Assembly (NCBI GenBank): GCA_022747635.1
Contig: JAKTNV010000014.1
Location: 6,507,110 to 6,571,109 of the forward strand
Reading direction: 5' to 3'
DNA from: Hetaerina americana
Lineage: Eukaryota; Arthropoda; Insecta; Odonata; Calopterygidae
Length of the DNA: 64,000 nt
Shown here: positions 24,825-34,876 of the stretch, one piece after another
How positions within the stretch are numbered: position 1 is the first letter of the stretch
Layout: every line of letters begins with the position of its first letter
Made by a program: the position numbers and the translations under genes
Notes under the pieces: model-generated
What the model saw: only the letters and a program-made list of their open reading frames with translations
What the model was told of the DNA's origin: nothing
Database searches by the model: none

Positions 24825-24950
24825 TATATACATATATATTATATGTAATTACATATTTATGTATATACATGTATATATATACATATATTATATATAATTA
24901 TATATATATATGTATTAATATGTGTGTATACATATATATGTATATATGCC
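24773..24950. repeat. (TA)n microsatellite with degenerate extension
   Basis: Pure TA at 24773-24821, then TA/TG/CA mixtures to about 24950. It borders the SINE-like repeat on its left. Confidence 0.97.
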
Positions 24951-24981
24951 CATAAAAGTACACATAAAAAAAAACCATAAT

Positions 24982-25108
24982 CACAGTAATCGACCCGAGG
25001 GTCGGTTTGGTAGGTGATGGTTGAGTTCACTTAGTGCTAAGCCCGACGGTGTGTGAAATTCACACATCAGGGTTAAGGGACCATTTCTTTTGTTGGGTGA
25101 AACAGCCC
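24982..25108 (+). repeat. SINE-like interspersed repeat, copy a
   Basis: Related to 3482-3605 and 52258-52385, both on the minus strand. Conserved blocks are GTAATCGACCCGAGGGTCGG, GAGTTCACTTAGTGCTAAG and GTGAAATTCACAC. The plus-strand translation VIDPRVGLVGDG resembles VINPEVGSISDC and VINPKVGLMSEC in the other copies, with one stop. The unit is bounded on both sides by (TA)n tracts, with no A tail. No pol III box is clear, so tRNA origin is not shown. Confidence 0.6.
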
Positions 25109-25163
<55 letters not shown>

Positions 25164-25164
25164 C
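25109..25164. repeat. (TA)n microsatellite
   Basis: AT dinucleotides with one G interruption, lying between the SINE-like repeat and the foldback element. Confidence 0.97.
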
Positions 25165-25317
25165 TCATTTATATAGAAAGAGATATAAGGAAAAGGGATA
25201 GGAACACACATAAATGACAAACACAATAAATGGCAAACACAATAAATTTTATTGTGTTCGTCCTTTATGTGTGTTCCTATCCCTTTTCCTTATATCGGTT
25301 TCTATATAAATGAGTAT
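25161..25317. repeat. Foldback element copy 2 (70-nt inverted repeat)
   Basis: Arms 25161-25230 and 25248-25317 match at 66 of 70 positions when one is reverse-complemented. The 17-nt spacer (TGGCAAACACAATAAAT) is itself a near copy of the inner end of the left arm (TGACAAACACAATAAA). (TA)n lies on the left, and a second (TA)n starts 34 bp to the right. No coding capacity. It resembles MITE or foldback elements that sit in TA microsatellites. Confidence 0.9.
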
Positions 25318-25345
25318 TAATTCGCCGTTTGGCGGGATTTTGTGT

Positions 25346-25350
<5 letters not shown>

Positions 25351-25392
<42 letters not shown>
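25351..25392. repeat. (TA)n microsatellite
   Basis: Uninterrupted TA dinucleotides that end a few bases before the RTE endonuclease fragment. Confidence 0.97.
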
Positions 25393-25396
<4 letters not shown>

Positions 25397-25400
25397 TGTA

Positions 25401-25862
25401 GTTAGAATAGGAACATGGAATATTAGGACATGGTTGAGGACATGAAAATTAGAGAAAATTAAGCGAGAGATGGGAAAGGGGAATTATAGATATTTTAGGT
25501 CTATTCGGGGTGAGATGGAAGGATAGCGGGCATTACTGGAGTGATAATTATAGAATGATTTACTGCGGCGGGGACGAGAGCCAACGAGGGGTTGCCATAA
25601 TATCAAGGCAGGAGCGATGGGTTAGGAAATGGAATGTAGAAGAATTAAATGGATTGACAAGGAACGAGTAACGGCAGGCTGTAGAGAAAACTATAGAGGA
25701 CGATAAATAGCTGAGCATGAGTAAGAGAAGGATATCGAAAGCCGCAAAAGACAATATAGGAACCGTGAACGGAAAAAAAGACATGAAAACCGTGGATCTC
25801 TGATGAGCAGATAACAAAGATGTATGAGAGAAGAAAATTGAAGAATGTAAACAGAGAGTTAG
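25401..25862 (+). mobile_element. RTE-like LINE, endonuclease-domain fragment (pseudogene)
   Basis: Opens with VRIGTWNIRTW, the start of an apurinic-like (APE) endonuclease domain, followed in shifted frames by KLEKIKREMGKGNY, VRWKDSGHYWSDNYRM, ESQRGVAII and, near the end, KPWISDEQITKMYERR from the linker that precedes the reverse transcriptase. That order is the N-terminal half of RTE/BovB-type LINEs. At least one in-frame stop and two or more frameshifts are present. The upstream edge is a (TA)n tract, and the element breaks off before the reverse-transcriptase domain. It is the only 5' part of a LINE in the window. Confidence 0.85.
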
Positions 25863-26423
25863 GCAAAATGGGTCAAACTTTCAGGTGGAAATGTCAGATG
25901 CCACCTAAAGCACTTAGTGTTGTCAAGGCTCAAAACATAAATAGCAAATCTCGTATTATGGTGTATGTATTGGTGTGGATTTGTGGAAGATAGCAGAGTT
26001 GATTAAAGATTTGGTGTAATTGAAAATTCCCAATAAATTGACGGGTCGTTTAGCCTAGGGATATTTATGTAATATGTTTGCCTTGGATTTTTGGTTTGTC
26101 AGAATAGAGAAGACATCTCTGAGAATATGTATGAGAACAGAATTCCTGGGAAGAAGGTTGTGCAAATGTAGAGGTAGTGCAAGTTGGTCTCTTGGAAAGT
26201 TTTGGGAGGGTGAAGGTGGTGAAGTGTACATTTTTATTGAGAGGTGACTCAAGGCAACCGTAATGAAGGACAACGTCATGTAAATTGTGAAGGAATATGT
26301 CCAGGGAGTTTGAAACATTACAGATACGGTGACCACGGGCGGAGAACGAGTACGGAAGAGGGCGAGCACAGAGGAGAGCGTTTAGTGTGTTATTAGTGGC
26401 GGCTGGTATACTGGATGTGTTAC
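25863..26423. other. Unassigned segment between RTE fragment and hammerhead repeat
   Basis: Two minus-strand frames of 104 and 128 codons overlap at 26055-26451 with no motif recognised. The position just beside the hammerhead-bearing repeat leaves open that this is part of the same element. Confidence 0.35.
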
Positions 26424-26548
26424 TGTTTATTAAATGAAGAACACAATGCATCTTTCGACTACCTGATGATGACGCTTAAGCGTTGAAACTAGTTATACAT
26501 AAATGAGGAACAGTAGAAAGATAAATTGTGTTCTTCTTTTAATGAACA
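26424..26548. repeat. Inverted repeat around a hammerhead-like core
   Basis: Outer arms 26424-26447 and 26525-26548 match at 22 of 24 positions. The outer sequence (TTGTGTTCTTCTTTTAATGA) is similar to the outer part of the palindrome at 6808-6983 (AAGTGTTTCTTTTTCATTTA). The two loci therefore look like one family, with this copy older and less symmetric. Confidence 0.75.
26463..26494 (+). ncRNA. Hammerhead-ribozyme-like motif 2
   Basis: Core CTGATGA, extra T, helix II GACGC-TTAA-GCGTT (one G-U pair), GAAA, helix III ACTAGT, then GTT as the cleavage triplet (an acceptable NUH). The catalytic positions are intact, but flanking helix I is poor (about 2 pairs), so activity is doubtful. It has the same layout as the motif at 6856-6899, including the extra T and the self-complementary helix III. 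Confidence 0.55.
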
Positions 26549-26968
26549 TGTTGAGCCGGGAACAATTGGATGACTCGTTGTTTGTTTGTGGCCTTAAAGT
26601 AAAGACTTCCCCTTCCACAATACATATTACCTTCAGGCAAAAGACTGTGCAATGGGCATATAGCCCCTTATAAGCAAGCCCCCACCTCGGTCCCCTTGAA
26701 AGTACTTTCCTACCCCCCGAAAACTCTGCTAGGAGCCAGATATATAGGTGATATGATATATTCCTTCTCTGGCCATATAGCTTGGATTTCCTTGAAACAT
26801 TAATTTCCCCTCTTGATACCCTCCCTTCTCTCTCCTTCATCTACTCTACCACATATTTTTAATTATAGTTAACTCCCTTAACCTGATATCGTACGAATAG
26901 CACTTACTCTTTCCGTCGCTCAAGCTTATGGACTGCGTTATCTTTGCTACTCCTTTTTTCTAAACTCA
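26549..26968. other. Unassigned segment
   Basis: A 115-codon minus-strand frame (26493-26840) overlaps the inverted repeat. Its translation includes GGRKVLSRGPRWGLAYKG, which I cannot assign. Confidence 0.35.
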
Positions 26969-27408
26969 TTAGTCATTCAATCCGAAACTGAAGTTGGCTA
27001 CAATCTTCCATTTTCCCTCATCCAATGCTTCTAATTTTATGATCTCTTTGCTCTTCTTTCTTGTATCCAACTTCACATGTCTCCTGTGTGTTCATCAACA
27101 TATTTTCCTTCCATTTTTCCAAACGAATTCATCCTCTCTTTAAGTATGTCTAATTCATCTATGAGGACAGGAGAATTCCGGCGCCAGACTTCTTGCCACA
27201 TTTTCTTCCCCTGCGCTTTAATCCTACATGACCCAAGACATCCCACAGCCCCTAAAATGGGCGAAGGAATCTCACAAGTCGGGCCCATTCCCATAATAAC
27301 TATTTTAACGAACTGATCCCTTGGAAGAAAACGTATTAAGGACTGGTGATATATGCGCACTAAGTACACGCGCCTAAATTCCACCGTGGGGCAGCGCGAC
27401 TCATCCAT
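26969..27408 (-). pseudogene. Coding-like relic of unknown family
   Basis: A 111-codon frame (27073-27408), after one frameshift, appears to continue into a strongly protein-like end: KLDTRKKSKEIIKLEALD, then EGKWKIVANFSFGLND and a stop at 26969-26971. Charged helix-like sequence followed by this aromatic ending looks like a real C-terminus. I do not recognise the family. A retroelement ORF and a host exon are both possible. Confidence 0.3.
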
Positions 27409-27930
27409 TGCCCCATCCCCTCCCTGTGCTCAACCCTCCTTGCTATACACACCCCTGTCGGAAAAATACGGCTGTTTTAGAGTCCTGGGGATGGCTTGAG
27501 CTTTCGAGGTTTTAAGGAGGATATTCGAAGGAAATAGGTTGCTATGCGGAGATTATTTTCTTTTAGAAAGCGAATCGAGGGTGGGTGAGAAGATACTGGT
27601 AGCTCTCCGCGGGTGCCCGCGCGTAAATCTAACCAAGATAGCGATCTCGGAACCTCCGTCGAAATCACCGAACCTTTCAACATTACACCTACTTCTCCCA
27701 TCGAAATTGCCGGCGGGGGATAAAGAAATGCCCATTGGCGGGCGGGAATCTCCTCTTGTCCCCCCCTACTCCCCAAAGGGTGAGGAATATTCGGAAAAAG
27801 AAAATTTTCAGAGGAGAGCTTTGGTTGGTCGAACCGTTGGGATATCCATCTCTAATGTAATCGGATGAATGTGCCAGTGGGATGAGATTAAAGAGTTTGG
27901 TAAACCGCTTACTGCACCCAACTGTGTTCC
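27409..27930. other. GC-rich island 7
   Basis: CpG-containing block with frames of 60-109 codons open on both strands at 27477-27994. No motif seen. Confidence 0.35.
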
Positions 27931-28260
27931 AAAGCGGTGGGAAATGCCATCTTTTCCGATAATAGATTAAAAAAAGCGAATGGGGTGATATCACGTTAAA
28001 CTAAACCTCTGAAGAATTCTTTATTTACAAACATTAACAGTTTATCTTCGACACTGTGCGCAAAAGGCTCTAAATGAGTGAAATAAAACAATGGAACTAT
28101 TAGGAATTATTTTTTTGGAGTTTTCAAATACAAGAGTGAATTTAAGCGTTGATGTCTAATTAAAAATGACTTTCTTGCATGATCAATGTTATTATTTATG
28201 GAGTCTACCATTTGAGGAAGGTTTTTGATGTGCAAGGGCTAACCAGTGCAGCATTTTTAG
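27931..28260. other. AT-rich spacer, nothing recognised
   Basis: No frame, repeat copy or RNA gene that I can support. Confidence 0.45.
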
Positions 28261-28890
28261 GCCTGAATAAACACGACACAACGTGAGCACTTATGCTAAA
28301 ATAATATTCAATTCCGCATAGTATCTGCCCCCTTTATTCCGTCCAATACCTATATTATTTTTCTCCCCATACCTCGCTTTCCTAACATTCTCCGCTCTAT
28401 CACAGCCGTTAACATTTCCATTTCATCACCAATCAAAGTGCAGTTCATTTAATTTTTTTTGGCTTCATTTCTATCACTCCCAACAACTCGCTCTATTTTC
28501 CTACCTTTTCTAGTATTTCTACATTTTTTGCTCGTCTACATATTTTACTCTTTCCATCCTTCTCCTCGCCCATATCTCGAATACCTTTAATCTACGTCTA
28601 TCATTTGACTTCAAAGACCCAAGTTTCCACGTCATATAAAACCACACTCATAAATGTTTCCACTTATCTTTTCTTGAATTTTTATTGAAGATTCTTACCA
28701 TCAAATCCTTCCTCATCGCAAAAGCTTCTTCGCCTATAAGTCTGTATTGGTTTATTCCACTTATGACCTTACTATTTTGTCATCTCCATCCAAAGCACTT
28801 CCTAGATAAGTGAACTTTCATCTGCTCTATGTTTTTGCGCCCTCGTTTTAATACTTATTATTCTTTCCCATTCCTCGAAAATCGGATTAT
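28261..28890 (-). mobile_element. RTE-like LINE, fragment D (pseudogene)
   Basis: The minus-strand translation contains VWFYMTWKLGSLKS followed by RRRLKVFEIWARRRMERV and KYVDEQKM, matching the segment after the reverse-transcriptase core in the copy at 39567 (ETWSLKQEDRRRLEAFEMW). Upstream, EEAFAMRKDLM matches KEAFTRRRELM. Many stops and shifts. The 3' part (to 28261) shares its ATTCAATTCCGCATA block with fragment E, so D and E are one subfamily. Confidence 0.8.
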
Positions 28891-28928
28891 TTTTGTTTTT
28901 CTTTCATTTGACTTTCGTACCATGGCGT

Positions 28929-29123
28929 TTACATTATTTTTTTAATAATATGAAGTAATATTGTAACTTTGTGGCCAACTGACTGACTAAATGACTTAAA
29001 CCTCGATGAACATGATACGTTGTGATCACCTGCGCTAAAATAAAGCCTATTCAATTCCGCATACTTTATGTCCCCCTTTATGCCGTCCAATATACCCATT
29101 ATTTGCCTTCCCCCTGATCGCAC
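28929..29123 (-). mobile_element. RTE-like LINE, 3'-end fragment E (pseudogene)
   Basis: A 64-codon frame starts RSGGRQIMGILDGIKG and goes on to DIKYAELNRLYFSAG. It aligns with the C-terminal RNRIGxLxGMxGGxKYxEL segment of the other copies. It runs into a 3' UTR shared with fragment D, about 40 bp upstream of D on the same strand. Confidence 0.7.
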
Positions 29124-30290
29124 GAAAATCTACATTATTTAATGGATTTTCAACCTACTCTCATTCCTACCCACAGCTATTTTTATGCCTCCTTTATTAT
29201 TCCTTGGATGGCTACTATTCCAGAAAATTAAACTCGTGCACTAAAAAATAGCTGCGCTTTTAAAAATATTAACAAGAGAATAATGTCCTAACAACTTTAT
29301 TTGGGGAAGCGTATCGAAGATGCCCTTTGGATTAACATTAGCATATTCTTTCAAAGTACATTTAAAAGATTACGCTTGCTGGTATTTCATCTTAAAATAT
29401 CATAAACAGCTGCAACATTTACAATGGCGTATTTTTATTATATTTAAGAAGTGTATAATTCCACCAGATTCTCAAAATCACCAAGTAGCCAAAGTAGTCA
29501 TTGAGCCAATAGAAACACTTCGCTCCAAACAAGTAAAGGTTACAGAAAATACCCAACAAAATGAAGTTTCCTCTTCTTCAGTTGCAATTGTGAAGATAAA
29601 AAAGATTGTATCTCGCGGCATCGAAGGAGGTGATCCCTCTTTTAATTCCTGTTTAATTGACTTACAATTTTCTATTTTTACCCGAATGAATAAGGCCATG
29701 TTTAGAAACAAAGCCTAATTATCGAAATTTCCAGCGATTCTTACTTCAGATATACATGTTAGAGATTGAAGAAATGGATTTGAGGTTTTTTGGACAAACG
29801 CAAAAAGCGAGAACATCAACGTAATATAATTCTTTTTATCTGAATAGAAAGAAGGAGAGAGAGGGAGAATAGATCATTCTCGATTGGATATAGGTTACAT
29901 AATGGAAGGAATGGGGTTCACTACGGGGCACTGATCATAGAATAATGGCATGAAATTATAAAAAACGTGCACAATTGATATATCAAAAGTAAAATAAAAG
30001 CAAATAAATGCCTGATTTTTTATCGCAGGAGAGTTGAAACATTGAGTCAAAAGGGAATTGAGTAAAAAGAAGGAAGATGGCTGAAAGGGAAGGACGAAAA
30101 TGAAGAAAAATAAATATGGAGAAGAGAGACACGTTTGCTCAGTGGTGTATTATTTTTTTCCATTCCAATTGGTCGAAAGGGCAGGGACGGGGAAGGGAGA
30201 CGAGGTGCGGTTTGAGACAAGACATTATGGCGGAAGCATTCCATTTGCCGAAAGTTATTTTTTTTCTTAATTCTTTATCATAATGAAAAT
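29124..30290. other. AT-rich stretch with an unassigned 132-codon frame
   Basis: The plus-strand frame 29320-29718 (132 codons) and a minus-strand frame within it (77 codons) are both open. The plus product has ordinary composition (for example VAKVVIEPIETLRSKQVK) but no family that I recognise. The rest is AT-rich without features. Confidence 0.3.
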
Positions 30291-30740
30291 TTTTTTAAGT
30301 CTGCGTTGTTACGAGTGGATCGTTTGCCGAGCTTTGTGTGTGTGTGTGTGCTTGCGTTTTGTGTGTGGCGTGAGCACCTCTGTGGACTCCCTTCCGAATT
30401 AAAAAGAAAGAGACGGAAGGAAGCACTGCTTCGGGGGAGTGTTGAGTCTTCGCGAGAGAGTTTATATATACATATTTTTCAGGCAAAAAGAAGAAAGGGG
30501 AAATGACGCCAAGCTGGTGGGGGAGTTCAGGGACGGAGGAAGTGGCCGAGGCGGTAATGAGGGTTGGTGGAGAGGAAGTGGAGGAGGGCGAGCCGGAGTT
30601 TGTTGAATATCCTTTGTGCCACGACTTTAGGGATGAAAGCGAGTGGGAAAAGTGAAACAGGAAAAGAGGAAGAGGTGAGCTGAAGCCGAGACGAAGTAAG
30701 GGGCTCTCAAGCAAAGGAAGTTTTTTAGTCATTTTTTTTA
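30291..30740. other. Purine-rich, moderately GC-rich block
   Basis: Begins near a (TG)n run (30335-30349), then G/A-rich on the plus strand. The 145-codon minus-strand frame (30295-30732) is low-complexity S/P/L-rich and is best read as a composition artefact. Confidence 0.35.
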
Positions 30741-32054
30741 AACGAAATCAAAATTACTACTGGCTTCAATTTAAAACGTAATTAGCCTTCTTCATTCCCA
30801 ACGCACGACTGCTTTGACGAAAATAATACTTGGGATGTACCAAAATTCGAGTGGAAATATCTCATTTTCTAAATGAATCATGCCCATACTAAAAGAATGA
30901 TATTAAGAAAAACTAACGTACTGATACCTTATAAGATATATAAAAAGAATATAGTGGGGAAAAACCTGTTGGTAAAATACGTACTTTAATGGACACATAA
31001 AATTCGGCGGAGGGTATGAAATTAGGAGATTAATTGATAGATAAACGTACGTCGAGTGTAAACGCGAGGAAGATTAAACTGCGGACAGCATGCAAGAGTC
31101 ATAAATTGAGAGAGGTTTACACCATGAAACCAAAAACAAACGAGACAAACTTAACACGAGGTCAAAGCGGTTCGCCGACCTGGTTGCAGCAATAAAAAAG
31201 GGAACATTCAAGCCTTTCACAAAACGTGCAAAGGAGGAGAGTGAGATTTTTACAGCGTTCAAGTTGTCATACCGAATACTGAGACCCTCGAAACAGGAGA
31301 GTCCGGACGGAGAGCACTGGAGGAGAGATCAGATTGCGTTGAATAGCGTGCGTGCGTGCATTCAAGGTGTGTCTGCCACGGGGTGGATCGTAGGACCAAG
31401 CCGTGGGAGTGGGGTTAGGTGGTATGCGGGGAAAGTGATTATTTAAACAGGAGTGCTTCAGCCCAAGTTATCACTTCAAGCGTCGGAGAAAAACGTCATT
31501 CAGTGGATGGACGCATCCACGAGTAGAATGAGAGGAATGAGGCCGGGTGTGCCGCATAATGGAGAAGAAAATAAGAAAAGTTAAAGAATTGGAACAATAT
31601 AAAACAGTAGTGATAACCAAGCTGGAGTATAGAGTAGGAGAAAATGAGGGGACTTGAGAAATAAGAACGACTAAGTAAAACAACCCCGTTGGACACAGAA
31701 AAATATAAAATTGATGTATTCGTTTACACCACTTCGGAAGTTCTCAATTTAAAAAAAATTCTGATACTCCCTGTTCAGCTCGAGCGGAAGTGTTAATTTT
31801 GTCGTCAGGAATAAAGAGGAGAGCAAAAACATATCGCCCATGGGGCATCAAGAGAAAGAGAGGCGAAAGGGCTATGAAAAGGAAAATGAATAAAACGAGC
31901 AGTATACATGCCTAAAGAGGATAGAGTAACACATATAGTACAGTGAAACCGAGTCAGTATTTAGAATGAAGGATCACCGACCAAATAAACTTTATATATT
32001 TTCACAGTAACATATTAATTTGATTGGGGGGCTTTCGGGTTAGATGAAGAAGAA
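30741..32054. other. AT-rich stretch, nothing recognised
   Basis: Small frames only. Nothing recognisable upstream of the LINE relic that starts near 32055. Confidence 0.4.
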
Positions 32055-32835
32055 AAATAATGGTATAAATTTAAATGGAAAAAAGATGCACTCCATTTTA
32101 GGTTTGCTGATAGAACTGTAACCCCGGCATAATCAGTCAAATATATGAATAGAATGCTCAAAATACTGTGCTTAGCTTTGGAAAAATGAAAACTGAAAAT
32201 AAATACGAAGAAAGCCAAAGCTATGGCAGTTTCTAGAAACAAGACGGAAAAGTCTTTGAAAATTAAATGATAGGGGAATAAAAATAAGGCAAGTGGAAGA
32301 CTTATGCTATCATGGGAACGTCCTTACGAGAGATAACAGACGTGCGTGCACTATGAAAAGAAGGGCAGCCTTGTTGAAGAAGACATAAAAAGTTAAGAGG
32401 ATTTTTTTAGGAAACAAACATATGAAAAGGTGAAATTAGATAATTATTTGCAAAAGATGGAAAAGTCTCGGTTGGAAGCAATGGAAATGCGGATTTGTAG
32501 AAGATAAAAAAACAAGATGAATAGACAAGAAAATCAATATAGAAGTGCAGAAAGATATTAAAGAGGAAAGGAGTTTGATGAAAAATATGGAGGAAAGAAA
32601 AATTAAACCTGATTGGCATGTTCTGCGGCATAACAACTTCCTGGAAAATGTAACTGAGGGAAAATTACTGGGAAAAAAAGAAGAGGATGGCCAAGAAAGA
32701 AGTTTCTGGATGAAATGAAAAGTACTACGATTGTCACAATGTATAAGGATGTGAAAAGAACAGTAATGGGGAGAGGCATATGGCTGCGACTATGAGGTAT
32801 TTAGAAGATGATGATGACGGAGTTAGATGTAGAGA
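32055..32835 (+). mobile_element. RTE/BovB-type LINE, reverse-transcriptase fragment H (pseudogene)
   Basis: Starts at the catalytic core: NGKKMHSI, then RFADRTVTPA, a damaged form of the (F/Y)ADD motif in which the second Asp is Arg. Then come MNRMLKILCLALEK and INTKKAKAMAVSRNKTEK. Later, in shifted frames, come EAMEMRICRR, EERSLMKNMEERKIK and HVLRHNNFLENVTEGKLLG, then KKRRGWPRKKFLDEMK. The order and wording are those of RTE/BovB-type elements, but this is a different subfamily from the copy at 39567. Several stops and shifts. The 3' end shows GATGATGATG at about 32809-32818. Confidence 0.85.
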
Positions 32836-34802
32836 ATTTGTTATGTTAGGGAAGTAACTAACCAGTGGGTAGAGAGGGCTGTTCGATTCAGGGTGACGGG
32901 CTCGGGGGGCTATTTGATTCTGAATGACGCCTCTCGGCACTTCCAGCCCCTTACCCAAGCTGTGATTTGTTGGCTAACAGATCTTCCTTCTGGGAAATCA
33001 TAGGTGGTAAAGGGAATAAGAAAATGTATCCCTATATGAGAACGAACAAGAAAATGTATCCCCTATAACCCTGAGAAAATGCAAATTATTCAAGCCGTTG
33101 TGCTTAAAACTAAGTTAGCTACCCACACCCATCAAACCAACATTTAATAGTTGATAACTTTGCTGTGATTTTTTAGGTACACATGTATATTTTCTAGAAA
33201 GGGGTGATTATTAAAGAGGGGGTAGTATGAGGCAAGACTCTTTCCCTTCTCATAGCTCTTCGACTACCTTATAGAAAATATTATACGTTTTTCTATACCA
33301 TGTCAAAATTTTCTTGAACGTATAAACTATTAGCATCTATATTGAATTCGAACATGCATAGATTACTTATTCAGTAATTATGAATATTCACCAAGTTAAG
33401 CATAAGACCATTGAATTCTTAAAAAATAGGATTGCACAAATAGGATGTCAGTGTGGTATATGTAGAGCTCCGTAGAAATCCCATTGTTTCCTAGCATCAA
33501 TTTGACCTGAAAGGTTTGACAAAACCCTAATTGTTTTTTCAGCATGTAAGCACTTTTTTTCGTAAAATCTGCGTGACCTGCGAGTATTTCCGTTAAAGAC
33601 ATAAATGTATCACTTTAACTGCATATATTTCATATGAGCTAAAGATACTTGCTCTAATGGAGTGACTTCTAAAACAAAATTAAGAGTAAGAGATTTAAAT
33701 TAGTGATAATATCAATAAAAATTATTAACGGTTAGAATTTAGGCTAACTTCATAACTTAATGAGGTGTTAAATGAAAAATTGAAGCTCCAATAACGATCA
33801 TGGCGATTAATTTTTACTTTGAAATGCATGAATTTGTAATGTATATTAGCGGATGACTCCGTTTAAAAATTATTACAGAATTTACCGCGGTTCTTTGAAT
33901 AAAAATACTATTGAAAAATTATTTTCTGACCAATGAGTCGAATTTTGTAGAGTGAGGGCATCGTTCTAAGTGGTATATCGGCTGCGTTTTCAACAATTGG
34001 TGCTGGGTGTCGAAACATGATGACGTCGGAATGCATAAAAAATTTGCCTTTCACCTTGGTCGGTAACACGAGCAAAAATTTCAATTAAAAAGCACGTATC
34101 CTGAAATAAATTACGCAAAAACCAGATTGATTAGTGACATAATGTAACGGGACGTAATTATCAGATGAGGTAAGCGAAGGAAAATGATGATAAAATTTCA
34201 GGTAATACGTGCGGTCGATTTTTTTTGTAAGCGTCACGCGTCACAAGTATACTCTCGGTCAAATTATATAACTGTGGCTGTTATTCAAGCATATTCCTAC
34301 CTCAAATTTTGAAATGTCTTGAAAACTATTAGGTTTCATATAATATCTGGAGCCTTGAAAGATAAAATGTAAAAGAAGCTTTTTAAACATATTCATTCAG
34401 ACACAGAATTTACTTAGTTATTGCATACACGCATTAGCGCCCAAAAACACATAGAGTGGTCAAATGAAATAATTTATTGTATCGTAGGGAAAATGAATAT
34501 TCTAGATAAAATGTCTGGCACATATTGTATTAATAGTGAAAATAAACTTGAGAATGGACCGGTATTTGGCATCGTGAAGGATATGGCCTCTGTGTATCGA
34601 TTAAACCAGTAATGACCAACATTTTTGTGCCGTGAGCCACGTTTCTGCTTTTGTAATTGGCTCAGAGGAATTGAGGCATTTGCCCATGGAACCCCACTGC
34701 AGTACATTGAAAGAAGACTGCTGTGACTGGTAATATTAATTTAAGTGAAATGTTCAAATATAAACTACTACTATATTACGGCAATAAATAGAAAGTTGTG
34801 CG
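32836..34802. other. AT-rich stretch, nothing recognised
   Basis: Small open frames without motifs at 33396-33602 and 34421-34707. No repeat copy recognised. Confidence 0.45.
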
Positions 34803-34876
34803 ACTGTCTAGGATATGAAGTGTATTGAGCGTTGAGTTTCCGACTGGAAAGTAACGAGTTCAAATCCGGATGATGC
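34803..34876 (+). repeat. tRNA-like SINE head
   Basis: GAGTTCAAATCC at 34856-34867 fits a pol III B box. TAGGATATGAAG upstream is a loose A box at a normal distance, and GAGCGTTGAGTTTCCGACTG sits in the anticodon-arm region. The stems do not form a full cloverleaf, so a degraded tRNA-derived SINE is likelier than a gene. Confidence 0.4.

Noticed and set aside
24773..25392. Tandem direct repeats with spacers suggesting a CRISPR array
   Set aside because: The repeated units are dinucleotide tracts separating different elements. No repeat-spacer periodicity is present, and the sequence is eukaryotic.
26055..26451. Penelope-type GIY-YIG or reverse-transcriptase ORF beside the hammerhead repeat
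   Set aside because: I looked for the GIY-YIG signature and RT motifs in all frames and found none that I could recognise, so the segment is left unassigned.
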